Positions 51,203-59,658 of a DNA stretch of 64,000 bases are shown in pieces; position 1 is the stretch's first letter; each line of letters starts with the position of its first letter. Below the pieces are notes generated by a model. The model saw only the letters and a list, made by a program, of their open reading frames with translations, ran no database searches and had not been told where the DNA came from. A program made the translations under genes and the position numbers. The DNA lies in NCBI RefSeq assembly GCF_001592825.1, contig NZ_LTZG01000001.1, positions 744,001 to 808,000 of the forward strand, in the 5' to 3' direction. This DNA comes from Planococcus maritimus. GTDB taxonomy: Bacteria; Bacillota; Bacilli; Bacillales_A; Planococcaceae.

Positions 51203-52690
51203 TCAGTCCCGGGTAGTATCAATAATATCAATTCTCGAGATTTTCAGATCCCCACTATCCAATCCTTGAATCTCATATTTTTTGCTTCGTTTGTAATTCG
51301 TCACTTCGCTTAAGTGATTGGTGAAATCAAATTCTTCATAAGTCGTGACGAATGCTTTGTCCCCTTGAATTTCCACACCGACCGCTTCGTCGACCCAGAA
51401 TTCATACAAATAATAATCGTTTCCGATATTTCCGATGAAGTCGACCAGTTCTTTGCGGGCGATGCTGCCTTCTTTCAGGTAGCTATCGACAACAGAGAAG
51501 TCTTTTGCGTTCAGTGAAATTTCGTAAGCGGAGCGGAAATCTGCGATGAAGGTTTGCAACTGCTCAGCAGTCACCTCTTCTGCAGTCTCCTCTTCTTCTA
51601 CTTCCTCTTCTGCCGCCTCTTCACTTTCTTCCTCATCTTCCTTTTCTTCCGACTGTTCCTTTTCTTCATCCTCGGCCACAGCTGCATAGATCGGTAATTG
51701 AATAAAGCTGCCGATTCCAGCTTCTATGACTTCCGACTGTTCGACATCACCTTTAACATTCTTTCTTTCAGCAAATAGCTTAATGGTTTCATCTTCAGCA
51801 AGCGGACCAACAAAAGGCAAATCTTTTACCGTTTTTCCAGTCGATTTCTCGTTGATATAAACAATGGCCTCTTCGTCATTCGACCAAATTTCTACGCCCA
51901 TGTCTTTGAGATTGAAATCCAGCAGGATTTCATCGCCTTCTGTAATTCCACACTCGGACTCCACCAGTTTTTCGACTTCGCCATTTTTCATCGACAAGGA
52001 ACAGTTATAGACGCCAGGCAAGTATTTCCCAAGTGGCAGCTCTCCATCTACGGTAGCAACAGACTCATCCCCTAACATGAATTCCATGCCTTCCACGTCT
52101 GAAGCAAGCTCCACGTCCATCGGGATCGCTTCGATCTCAATACCTGGATACATGCCGATGAATTTGCTTTCCTTCACCTTAAACAGTTCCGTACCATTTT
52201 CATGAAGCACGACTCTTGTAATGCCATCTTCTACAACTCCACTGCCAGCTTCGTAAAAACGGGATTTAAACTCTGTTAAATCCTGTTCCACTAAATAATC
52301 TTGAAAAGCAGTGAAATCTGAGACTGTATCTTTGGGCACATTGATTTCTCCCATTGCGCTATCCATATCCCCTTCGTATAAGCCCTGGAGAAATGCATCG
52401 ACTTTTTGTTGAGGTTCTGTATTCGCTTTGATGATTTGGTGTCCAGCGACTCCGCCTGCCGCAAGCAAGACGACAAGCGACAAGCCCACTTTTTTCTTTA
52501 ATGTCATTGGCTTTCTTGGTGGCTTTGGAGCTTGATCCTGGATAGGTGCTTGCGGTTGAACTGGTGCTTGAGGTTGGACCGGTGCCTGCTGCTGTTCAAG
52601 CTTTTCTGTTTTTTGCTGAGTCCCACATTCCGGACAAAAAACCTGATCCGCTTCTAGTTTGTGGCCACATTCACTACAAAAACGATTCAT
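51203..52690 (-). CDS. TcaA-like zinc-ribbon membrane protein, copy 1
   Basis: 495 residues: N-terminal zinc ribbon (Cys5, Cys8, Cys19, Cys22), a Pro/Gln linker with QAPVQP repeats, one membrane helix (VGLSLVVLLAAGGVAGHQ), an extracellular TcaA-type region, a very acidic Glu-rich linker at about 345-390 and a C-terminal NTF2-like domain. TcaA proteins sense or modulate the response to cell-wall antibiotics in staphylococci. AGGAGGG precedes the start. First of a run of similar genes, 10 bases after the next one, so co-transcribed. Confidence 0.8.
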   Translation of the reverse strand: MNRFCSECGHKLEADQVFCPECGTQQKTEKLEQQQAPVQPQAPVQPQAPIQDQAPKPPRKPMTLKKKVGLSLVVLLAAGGVAGHQIIKANTEPQQKVDAFLQGLYEGDMDSAMGEINVPKDTVSDFTAFQDYLVEQDLTEFKSRFYEAGSGVVEDGITRVVLHENGTELFKVKESKFIGMYPGIEIEAIPMDVELASDVEGMEFMLGDESVATVDGELPLGKYLPGVYNCSLSMKNGEVEKLVESECGITEGDEILLDFNLKDMGVEIWSNDEEAIVYINEKSTGKTVKDLPFVGPLAEDETIKLFAERKNVKGDVEQSEVIEAGIGSFIQLPIYAAVAEDEEKEQSEEKEDEEESEEAAEEEVEEEETAEEVTAEQLQTFIADFRSAYEISLNAKDFSVVDSYLKEGSIARKELVDFIGNIGNDYYLYEFWVDEAVGVEIQGDKAFVTTYEEFDFTNHLSEVTNYKRSKKYEIQGLDSGDLKISRIDIIDTTRD

Positions 52691-52700
52691 CTTTTCCCTC

Positions 52701-54551
52701 CTATATTTCTTTTGTTGATATTAACTCGTAAACCTGAAGTCCATCAGCCTCTTCCGTAATTTTCGTGACTGTTCGATAGGTTTTTTCACTACTTTTCTCT
52801 GTACCATGAATGATAAACGTTTCAATAGTAGTCACTTCATAATACTTTCCGCCAACCGATTCAATGTTTTCTAATGTAGTATCTAAGTGTTCTTCCGTGA
52901 TTCCTTTTTCATACATGCTATCGACGAATGCAGACTGTTCTTTCGCTTTTGGGCTGTCTTCCAGTACAAATTCGGACACGACTGAGTAATCTCCCTGGTT
53001 GATGGCCGCGACACTGGCGTCGTTGTAATCACTCATGAACCATTCCACGGTTTCATCACTATCAGCGAAACCTCCAGTATCTTCTTCACTTTCTTCTTCA
53101 CTTTCTTCTTCACTTTCTTCTTCGCTTTCTTCTTTACTTTCTTCTTCAACTGCTGTTTTTGAAGTCCCACTGGATTTATGCATCTTCTTGCTGCCTTCAA
53201 CTATTTTAGTCGGCGCTACGTCGTACATCCAAATATCGTCGTTGTACGAGCTCACCATCCATTTTTCATTCTCTTCGTCATAGACAAAATTCATGGCCAC
53301 GTCTTTTGTGATTTCTTCAGACTCAGGTGTATCCGACACGTAATATTCGTCACCGTCAATCAGGAATTCTGCACCGAGCTCTACGGTTTTTCCGTCATCT
53401 AAAATGGCAATCGAATCTTCATCGATGCCGACTTCAGTCAGCGCTCCCATAAAGTGATTTTCGTATTCTTTCATCCACTTAAAATCTTCCTTAGATACAG
53501 CAAGCTGGTCTTTTTCTACGCTTGTAAACACGGCTTCATCTCGCTTAGCAAAGGCTTCCACGTACTCTTCAGCGAAGACTTTTACCTGTTCGATTAAAGC
53601 TGGCTGCTGTTTTTCGTCCAGTCCAGTGAACTCCAAGGTCTCATATCCAGAAGTAATTTCTACCGGTTCGGATAATTGGGTGCCCCACGGGAAATCTACC
53701 TGAGCCTGCGCCGTCACGCTGCCGTCAAATAAAAGCGGACCGACTTCATCAGTTTCGCCCATTTCATTCACTGGGATTTCTGTCTCTCCAATCATTACTT
53801 TATTCGCTTCTGGTGTATCGACAACAAAAGTATCCAAGGCAAACACCACTGAAGTGAGCGGCAACTCTTCGTAAATTTCCTCAGGTTCTGATGAGGCACG
53901 GCTCAATCCTACATATAAATCAAATGGATAAGTGAATTCGGCAAACTCGCCTTTGTAGATAAACTCAGCTTTATGGCTACCAGGGGTAATCCCACTAAAT
54001 ATATATTCATCATCTTTAGTCTTACTTTCTTCTACCAGTTCACCATTTAAGCTCAGCGTTAGCCCTTCGTCAGCAAAATAGAAGGACACTTTCTGAACCG
54101 GAATGACAACTCGATGGGCATTGAAAACCCCCATCACTTTTCCATTTTTCTCAACGTTCGCGACATCTTCCAGCTCATAAGGCGTGATATCGCCATACTC
54201 TGCGATAAACGCTTCTGCCTCTTTAGTTGTCATCTTCTTGCCATTTGATAACTGGACCTGTTTGGCCAAACCTTCTGCATCTTCATTTTGCAATGTTTCG
54301 AAGAATTTGGACACCGCTGTCTCCGCCGACGCCGTCTTTGTTCCCCACGAATAGACTCCCACTAAAGATGCGATGAGCAAGATCCCCACTACACCCAGTA
54401 TTTTCGTTTTTAAACTTAGAGGTTTTTTATCTCTTTTCGGCGCAGGGGAGTTCGCTTTCAGCTTGTCTTTAGAAAGCGGCTTTCCGCACTCCACACATAC
54501 TTGGTTGGCTTGGTCATTTTCATGCCCGCAATTTGTACAGAACGTCTTCAT
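52701..54551 (-). CDS. TcaA-like zinc-ribbon membrane protein, copy 2
   Basis: 616 residues: zinc ribbon (Cys5, Cys8, Cys19, Cys22), a membrane helix (ILGVVGILLIASLVGVYS), extracellular TcaA-type domains, a Ser/Glu repeat linker (EESEEESEEESEE; 12-bp DNA repeats at about 53090-53150) and a C-terminal NTF2-like domain. Same architecture as its neighbour, from which it probably arose by duplication. The Ser/Glu tract is a likely length-variable site. The ribosome site is weak (GGTG), suggesting coupling to the gene upstream. Confidence 0.8.
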   Translation of the reverse strand: MKTFCTNCGHENDQANQVCVECGKPLSKDKLKANSPAPKRDKKPLSLKTKILGVVGILLIASLVGVYSWGTKTASAETAVSKFFETLQNEDAEGLAKQVQLSNGKKMTTKEAEAFIAEYGDITPYELEDVANVEKNGKVMGVFNAHRVVIPVQKVSFYFADEGLTLSLNGELVEESKTKDDEYIFSGITPGSHKAEFIYKGEFAEFTYPFDLYVGLSRASSEPEEIYEELPLTSVVFALDTFVVDTPEANKVMIGETEIPVNEMGETDEVGPLLFDGSVTAQAQVDFPWGTQLSEPVEITSGYETLEFTGLDEKQQPALIEQVKVFAEEYVEAFAKRDEAVFTSVEKDQLAVSKEDFKWMKEYENHFMGALTEVGIDEDSIAILDDGKTVELGAEFLIDGDEYYVSDTPESEEITKDVAMNFVYDEENEKWMVSSYNDDIWMYDVAPTKIVEGSKKMHKSSGTSKTAVEEESKEESEEESEEESEEESEEDTGGFADSDETVEWFMSDYNDASVAAINQGDYSVVSEFVLEDSPKAKEQSAFVDSMYEKGITEEHLDTTLENIESVGGKYYEVTTIETFIIHGTEKSSEKTYRTVTKITEEADGLQVYELISTKEI

Positions 54552-54573
54552 ATTTTCACCATGCTTTCAAATT

Positions 54574-55410
54574 TTAAAAGTAAAATAGATCGCTAAAATC
54601 ATCCATATAACGGCCAATCGTTGAGTCAAAAAACACGGTCATAATAATGAATGTACCTATCGTGAATAACACGATGTAAGAAAGGTACGCATAGTACGAA
54701 TCAAATGTTTTTGAAGCTTTCTTCAATAAAACGGTAACCAAATACAATGGCATCACCGAAACAGCTAAGCTCAAGCTGATAATCAGCACCAAATTCCCGA
54801 AAGTCATGGAGCTGATTAACAATAAAGCGTACGCAAGCACGACAAGTCCTACCGATGGGATCATCAAAGTCCCATAGCTGGTCACAATACTCTTGAACGA
54901 TCCATCCGGCCCGGCAAACTTACTGACCGCGTAGATACAGGCTGCAGACAGGGCGAAAAGCAAGCCCAAAGTTAGCACAGTACCAAAAAGAACTGAGAAA
55001 AAGGAAGGCATAAGGCTTTGAGAACCGCCGAAGAAACCACCAAGCTCGTCCATCGGGCTAAGCGCCACACTCAAGTTTTTATAAATAGCTAACGAGAAGA
55101 ATAGCGCAAAAATCCCCATCGTAATAAGAGCATTGACGAACTGATCAGCCGACTGGTCGATAATCGATCCCGGTTGCTTGAAATAACGCAAGAAATAATT
55201 CCAGTATTGCTTTGACTGCACTTTCACTTTTTCCACGTGCTGGTTGGGTTCCGTGTGCGCAGGATTAACTGCAGTAGCTGCCTGATACCCGGCTGGTTCT
55301 GGCGTTACGGTTGCTTGGGCCCCCATGTTCGGATTTGCGCCCAGGCCCGCTCCACATTTTCCGCAGAATTTCCCCGTATCTTGTTCATGGTGACAATTTG
55401 GACATTTCAT
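54574..55410 (-). CDS. Zinc-ribbon multi-span membrane protein
   Basis: 278 residues: zinc ribbon (Cys3, Cys6, Cys16, Cys19), a flexible linker, then about five or six membrane helices (for example IFALFFSLAIYKNLSVAL and LGLLFALSAACIYAV). Similar to YvbJ/DUF6574-type proteins of bacilli, of unknown function. CAGGAGGGA gives a strong start. It is 22 bases upstream of the TcaA-like copy 2 and is the first gene of that operon. The gap 55411-55670 is AT-rich and holds no gene. Confidence 0.75.
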   Translation of the reverse strand: MKCPNCHHEQDTGKFCGKCGAGLGANPNMGAQATVTPEPAGYQAATAVNPAHTEPNQHVEKVKVQSKQYWNYFLRYFKQPGSIIDQSADQFVNALITMGIFALFFSLAIYKNLSVALSPMDELGGFFGGSQSLMPSFFSVLFGTVLTLGLLFALSAACIYAVSKFAGPDGSFKSIVTSYGTLMIPSVGLVVLAYALLLISSMTFGNLVLIISLSLAVSVMPLYLVTVLLKKASKTFDSYYAYLSYIVLFTIGTFIIMTVFFDSTIGRYMDDFSDLFYF

Positions 55411-55669
55411 TTCTGTTCCCTCCTGTTAATAAGTAGTAGATAAAAGTAGGTACAATTGCAGGAATTCAAAAGGTACACGTTTTTTTAACATCGACAGTAC
55501 CTTTTTACCATTATAATAGAATCTACCTGTAAGTAAAGGCAATATCAGTAAAAAAATAGATAGTACTACACGTGCTCGAAATTTATGTTAGTTCGACTAA
55601 ATGCCCAACAATTCGGTCCCTTATTTTATTGAAAAGTATTCTAAGTCGATCGCTTTGTAAAAAATAAGA

Positions 55670-55702
55670 CCAGTATGCAGAACATTATGATCTGCATACT
55701 GG
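55670..55702 (-). terminator. Terminator of the zinc-ribbon gene at 55728
   Basis: CCAGTATGCAG and CTGCATACTGG, 11-bp stem, followed on the minus strand by TCTTATTTTTT. Confidence 0.85.
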
Positions 55703-55727
55703 CCGTTATTCTCTATATCTCTGCCAC

Positions 55728-56420
55728 TCATTCCACCATCGAACTTTGATAAGCTTCATACACTCGATCTTCATATTGCTCCGATGCGAAAATCGACTCT
55801 TCAATATAATCTTCAGCTCTACTTTCGTATTCTTCAAAAGACTCGATGTGTTCTTCTCTGCCAGTGTCCATAAAGGCTCCGAGGCTGGCAGCCATGGTTT
55901 CGTGGGCCACAAAAGCTTTTAGCATCGTTTCATGCTCAAATTCAAATTGACGCGGAGGCTTTACATCCTCTAAGGTCTTTCTTAAATTCCCAAACTCCTG
56001 CTCAAGCTTATTTGCAGGTTCCACAAATTGTCTATATTCTTCTGACCAGTCTGGTTCAAACCCAAAGTATACATTCGAATATTCGATCGCTTCACCGAAC
56101 TCCTCCATTGCCAGTTCATCAGCAACCAGTAATTTAATCGCTAGATTCTCATATTCCGGCACGGACAATTGTTTAGGAGAAACCATAAAATAAATCACAG
56201 CAACTAACGCCACTGCTATTAGTCCACCGATTTTCCAATTTCTCTGATTCTTTTTGCTAGAAGGAATAGCGCTTGGTTGCGAGTTAATAGGGTTAACATC
56301 TGAATCAAGGGGGCCATTCTTTTGTAAAGCTTGCTTCTCCCCCTCAATTCCTGCACCACACTTTCCGCAAAATTTCGCCGTCACTTCAACAGGGTTACCA
56401 CACTGTGTACAAAAGCTCAT
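55728..56420 (-). CDS. Zinc-ribbon single-pass membrane protein
   Basis: 230 residues: zinc ribbon (Cys4, Cys7, Cys18, Cys21), a Ser/Pro/Asn linker, one membrane helix (IGGLIAVALVAVIYFMV) and an extracellular all-helical acidic domain (EYESRAEDYIEESIFASEQ). GTGGAGG precedes ATG 56420. Monocistronic with its own terminator. No known family beyond the zinc ribbon; topology is the same as the neighbouring TcaA-like proteins, so a shared membrane-sensing role is plausible. Confidence 0.75.
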   Translation of the reverse strand: MSFCTQCGNPVEVTAKFCGKCGAGIEGEKQALQKNGPLDSDVNPINSQPSAIPSSKKNQRNWKIGGLIAVALVAVIYFMVSPKQLSVPEYENLAIKLLVADELAMEEFGEAIEYSNVYFGFEPDWSEEYRQFVEPANKLEQEFGNLRKTLEDVKPPRQFEFEHETMLKAFVAHETMAASLGAFMDTGREEHIESFEEYESRAEDYIEESIFASEQYEDRVYEAYQSSMVE

Positions 56421-56682
56421 CTTTTACCTCCACATTACATGTATTTAGTATTAGTAAAATCTTACTTCTTGAATAGGCACATGGCAATACTATATTTTTC
56501 ATTACACTTTGAATACTAGAAAAACCGCTATATTCTCAATAAGTTATAATTATTTTATTTCCAAATAAGTAGTATACATTAACTATTTTTATCGATATAA
56601 TCATAAGTAATTTAGTTCTTAAAAATCCGAATTTCCAATGTCATTGTACTTAAAAATATAAAAAAATTAGGAGATGAAAACT

Positions 56683-57177
56683 ATGAGTAATTGTTATGTA
56701 CACGAAGAAGCTTTATCCGTAGGAACCTGCGTATCATGCGGAAAGTTCATTTGCGAAAATTGCAATACTGAATTGAAAGGCAAAAACACCTGCAAAAAGT
56801 GTGTAGACGAGATATTCGAAGACCAAAAGAGAAAAATGGACAAACTGGAAGACTCAGGTAAAAGCCAACAACCTATGGTATTCATGAACGCTGGAGGCGG
56901 TGGGGGAGCTGCTAGTGCATCTTCAAGCGTTGGTAGCGACGCTGCCAGAATGCCCTACTATTCGAAGAGCAAGGTAACTGCTGGGTTGCTCGCTATTTTA
57001 TTGGGAGCTTTCGGCATTCACAAATTCTATTTGGGCAAGTGGATTCAGGGAATCATCTATATCATTTTCTTCTGGACTTACATCCCAGCTATACTCGGTA
57101 TTATCGAAGGAATTCGATACTTAATATTGAACGATCAAGATTTCGCAAGAAAGTTCGACAAAGGATATCGGGAATAG
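56683..57177 (+). CDS. TM2-domain protein with N-terminal B-box-like zinc finger
   Basis: 164 residues: a Cys/His-rich finger at 1-45 (YVHEEALSVGTCVSCGKFICENC, then NTCKKCVDEI), a Gly/Ser linker, then the TM2 domain (KSKVTAGLLAILLGAFGIHKFYLG, then IIYIIFFWTYIPAILGIIEGIRYL) with two helices. TM2 proteins are widespread small membrane proteins of unknown role. ATG 56683 lies nine bases after GGAG; an ATG at 56674 is too close. Divergent from the zinc-ribbon gene at 55728. The gap 56421-56682 is AT-rich promoter region. Confidence 0.85.
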   Translation: MSNCYVHEEALSVGTCVSCGKFICENCNTELKGKNTCKKCVDEIFEDQKRKMDKLEDSGKSQQPMVFMNAGGGGGAASASSSVGSDAARMPYYSKSKVTAGLLAILLGAFGIHKFYLGKWIQGIIYIIFFWTYIPAILGIIEGIRYLILNDQDFARKFDKGYRE

Positions 57178-57252
57178 AACTCCTTAATATTCGCGCCTTC
57201 TAATTAAGCTAGTTCGCATATTAGCAGGAAATTCTTATATGTATCCGAAGTA

Positions 57253-57291
57253 AAAAGAGACCCAGTTGATAATTCAACTGGGTCTCTTTTT
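57253..57291 (+). terminator. Terminator of the TM2 gene
   Basis: AAAAGAGACCCAGTTGA-TAAT-TCAACTGGGTCTCTTTT, near-perfect 17-bp stem, usable in both directions. Confidence 0.95.
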
Positions 57292-57297
57292 GCATTA

Positions 57298-57381
57298 AAT
57301 TGTGTGGTGTACAGGGACAATACTAAAATGAAATCCCCGACTGACGGTCTTTTTTTCTCGAATTGTGTCGTGCACAGGGAC
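57298..57381 (+). repeat. R-element with 63-bp spacing
   Basis: R at 57298-57318 (variant TGTACAGGGAC) and 57361-57381; spacer 42 bp with CCCCGACT. Starts six bases after the terminator and ends seven bases before the GDPD stop codon. Confidence 0.9.
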
Positions 57382-57388
57382 GCCATCA

Positions 57389-58282
57389 TCATTTCAAACC
57401 GCGAACAGCGTCAATATCATTCGTAAAGATCCCGTTTGCTCCCAAGGATTTTAGCTTCTTCCCTTCTGCTAGTTCGTCGACAGCAAAAAGATGGACCCAT
57501 AAACCGGCTTCTCTTGCAGCAGCAATATATACCTCGTCCGCCTTCCTATGACTAACGCCAATACCAACGGCATATTCCCTATACAACTCAAAAGCTTCAT
57601 GGGAAGGAATTAGCTGCTCCGAGTTGTCTATCAATTGGATGAGTGGTATATCGTCGTCCATTCCATGAATCGCAGTTAAACTGTCTGAACTAAACGACTG
57701 GACAATCACTTTGCCTTCCGGTAGACACTCTTCCAACAACTCAAACTGATTGAGCAATTCCAGCAAATTCTCTTCCATTCCTTCACTTTCATCCGGCTGT
57801 TTCGTTTCAATATAATAGTTGGTACTATCACCGAAAGCAGTAAAGATTTCTTCGAGGGTCGGAACTTGAATGCCTACGTACTCACCTTTCGCCCTGCCCG
57901 GATTTTCGGCATTAAACCAGGAACCCGCATCCAGTTTTTTAATGTCTGCCAAATCCATTTCCGCTACTTTTCCGCTGCCATCGGTTGTGCGGTCCACCGC
58001 ATCGTCATGTAAGGCAACCAGAACCCCATCTTTTGTCATCTGTAAATCAATTTCAATATAATCTGCACCCATATCTACCGCCATCTGATAGGATGCTAAC
58101 GTATGTTCAGGAGCAATTGCGCTCGCCCCACGATGAGCGATCAAAAGAAAGGCATCTTCATCCAATAAAGCAGACTGCTGATCATTATCACCAGCATCCA
58201 ATAAGATATAAAGAGCCGCACAAATCAACCCTACCACTAGAACTGTTAACAGTCCTTTCAAGATTATCACCGTCCTCCACAT
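57389..58282 (-). CDS. Glycerophosphodiester phosphodiesterase, membrane-anchored
   Basis: 297 residues: N-terminal signal anchor (LLTVLVVGLICAALYILL), then a GDPD barrel with the catalytic HRG...E pattern (IAHRGASAIAPEHT), metal-binding EIDLQMTKDG and general acid/base His in LVALHDDAVDRTT. It hydrolyses glycerophosphodiesters, possibly from lipoteichoic acid or phospholipid turnover, outside the membrane. Start uncertain: the frame opens at 58282, but GGAGG lies inside it, before a GTG and a TTG; the signal anchor is kept in all cases. The gap 58283-58495 is non-coding. Confidence 0.9.
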   Translation of the reverse strand: MWRTVIILKGLLTVLVVGLICAALYILLDAGDNDQQSALLDEDAFLLIAHRGASAIAPEHTLASYQMAVDMGADYIEIDLQMTKDGVLVALHDDAVDRTTDGSGKVAEMDLADIKKLDAGSWFNAENPGRAKGEYVGIQVPTLEEIFTAFGDSTNYYIETKQPDESEGMEENLLELLNQFELLEECLPEGKVIVQSFSSDSLTAIHGMDDDIPLIQLIDNSEQLIPSHEAFELYREYAVGIGVSHRKADEVYIAAAREAGLWVHLFAVDELAEGKKLKSLGANGIFTNDIDAVRGLK

Positions 58283-58495
58283 TACAAAAATGAGACTTGG
58301 AAAGTACTAAAAGAAGAATTTTAAAGTGACCGATAGCCTGACGTATGCGCAGAATACATAGGAGGCAAGAACGCGGAGAATTCAGTTATAAGAATCCCCC
58401 CATTCGGACGGTATCCTTACTCTTATGACTAGTTCTCAGATGTCCTAGCTGGTTCTATTATATGGCACGAGTGGTTCTCGAGCTTGTTTTTCTGC

Positions 58496-58532
58496 AAAAA
58501 GCGCCAGTTGAATGCTCAACTGGCGCTTTTTT
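58496..58532. terminator. Bidirectional terminator
   Basis: GCGCCAGTTGA-ATGC-TCAACTGGCGC with A5 before and T6 after. It serves the acid-sugar operon 61937-58657 on the minus strand. Confidence 0.92.
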
Positions 58533-58538
58533 ATGGTG

Positions 58539-58634
58539 AATTGTGTCATGCACAGGGACAAAAACGATCAAATACATCGACAAATCCCCATCTTACAAGG
58601 TTTCTATTATCAGAATAGTTCCGTTTACAGGGAC
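58539..58634 (+). repeat. R-element, long-spacer form (75-bp spacing)
   Basis: R at 58539-58559 and a degenerate R at 58614-58634 (AATAGTTCCGTTTACAGGGA). Sister of the element at 51095-51190. Starts six bases after the terminator. Confidence 0.85.
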
Positions 58635-58656
58635 ATTCCAAATCCACAACACCAAA

Positions 58657-59658
58657 CTACCCTCTCTTCGGTGCCAACTCCACCGCTTGCCGTAAGGCTT
58701 CCACCAAACTATTCTCATCCGCAACCCCCGTACCCGCGATATCAAAAGCAGTCCCGTGATCGACACTCGTCCGGATGATCGGCAAGCCGACCGTGATGTT
58801 CACGCCAGCTTCCAGCCCCAACACTTTCACTGGTGCGTGGCCCTGGTCGTGGTACATCGCGACCACGATGTCGAAGTCGCCGCGCACGGTACGGAAAAAC
58901 AGTGTATCTGCCGGGAGCGGCCCTTGAACGTCGATGCCTGCTTGTTGTGCTTGTTGAACGGCGGGGATGACTTTTTCTTCTTCTTCGCCGTAACCGAACA
59001 AGCCATTTTCCCCGGCGTGCGGGTTGATTCCGCACACTGCGATTTTCGGGTTTTCAGTGCCGGCTTTTTTCAAGGTATCGTGTGCCAATTGAATGACATG
59101 CAGCACGCGTTCTGGCGTAATCATTTGAATGGCGTCTACAATCCCCACATGGGTCGTGACGTGAATGACTTTCAGATTCGGCGCAGACAGCATCATCGAG
59201 TAATCCTTCGTTCCCGTCAAGTCGGCCAAAATCTCGGTATGTCCCGGATACATATGGCCGCCTTTTTGCAACGCTTCTTTATTCAGCGGTGCCGTACAAA
59301 TGGCATCGATTTCTGCCGCATTGGCCAGTTCGATGGCTTTTGCCAAATACTGAAAAGCGGCATCGCCCGCTTGTGCGGATACTTCGCCGAGTGGCAAATC
59401 TGCAGTCAACAACCCTAAGTCCAGGCAATCGATGCTGCCACGCTCAAACTGCGCTTCTGCAGGCGACGCAATGCGGCGAATCGCTTTTGTGCTGCCGGTA
59501 TATTGTTGTGCCCGCTCTAAAATGTTGGCGTCCCCAATAACAAACGAACGGCTTGTCTCATGTACCACATCGTGTTCAAAACTTTTCAAGATGATCTCCG
59601 GTCCTACGCCCGCCGCATCACCCATGGTGATCCCGATTATTGGTTTACTCATTGTCAT
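58657..59658 (-). CDS. pdxA2: PdxA2-type 4-phospho-threonate/erythronate dehydrogenase
   Basis: 333 residues of the PdxA family: GITMGDAAGVGPEI at the N-terminus, metal-binding His in MYPGHTEIL, THVGIVDAI and YHDQGHAPVK. Canonical PdxA serves vitamin B6 synthesis; the PdxA2 subgroup, linked to DUF1537 kinases, oxidises and decarboxylates 4-phospho-D-threonate or -erythronate to dihydroxyacetone phosphate. Gene order with the kinase and a permease supports PdxA2 here. It overlaps the kinase stop by 14 bases, with GGGG nine bases before ATG 59658. Confidence 0.88.
   Translation of the reverse strand: MTMSKPIIGITMGDAAGVGPEIILKSFEHDVVHETSRSFVIGDANILERAQQYTGSTKAIRRIASPAEAQFERGSIDCLDLGLLTADLPLGEVSAQAGDAAFQYLAKAIELANAAEIDAICTAPLNKEALQKGGHMYPGHTEILADLTGTKDYSMMLSAPNLKVIHVTTHVGIVDAIQMITPERVLHVIQLAHDTLKKAGTENPKIAVCGINPHAGENGLFGYGEEEEKVIPAVQQAQQAGIDVQGPLPADTLFFRTVRGDFDIVVAMYHDQGHAPVKVLGLEAGVNITVGLPIIRTSVDHGTAFDIAGTGVADENSLVEALRQAVELAPKRG

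Noticed and set aside
10229..58634. R repeats as CRISPR arrays
   Set aside because: Only two to four copies per locus, 21-bp repeats with 44-bp spacers that themselves share a fixed core, no leader and no cas genes in the window.
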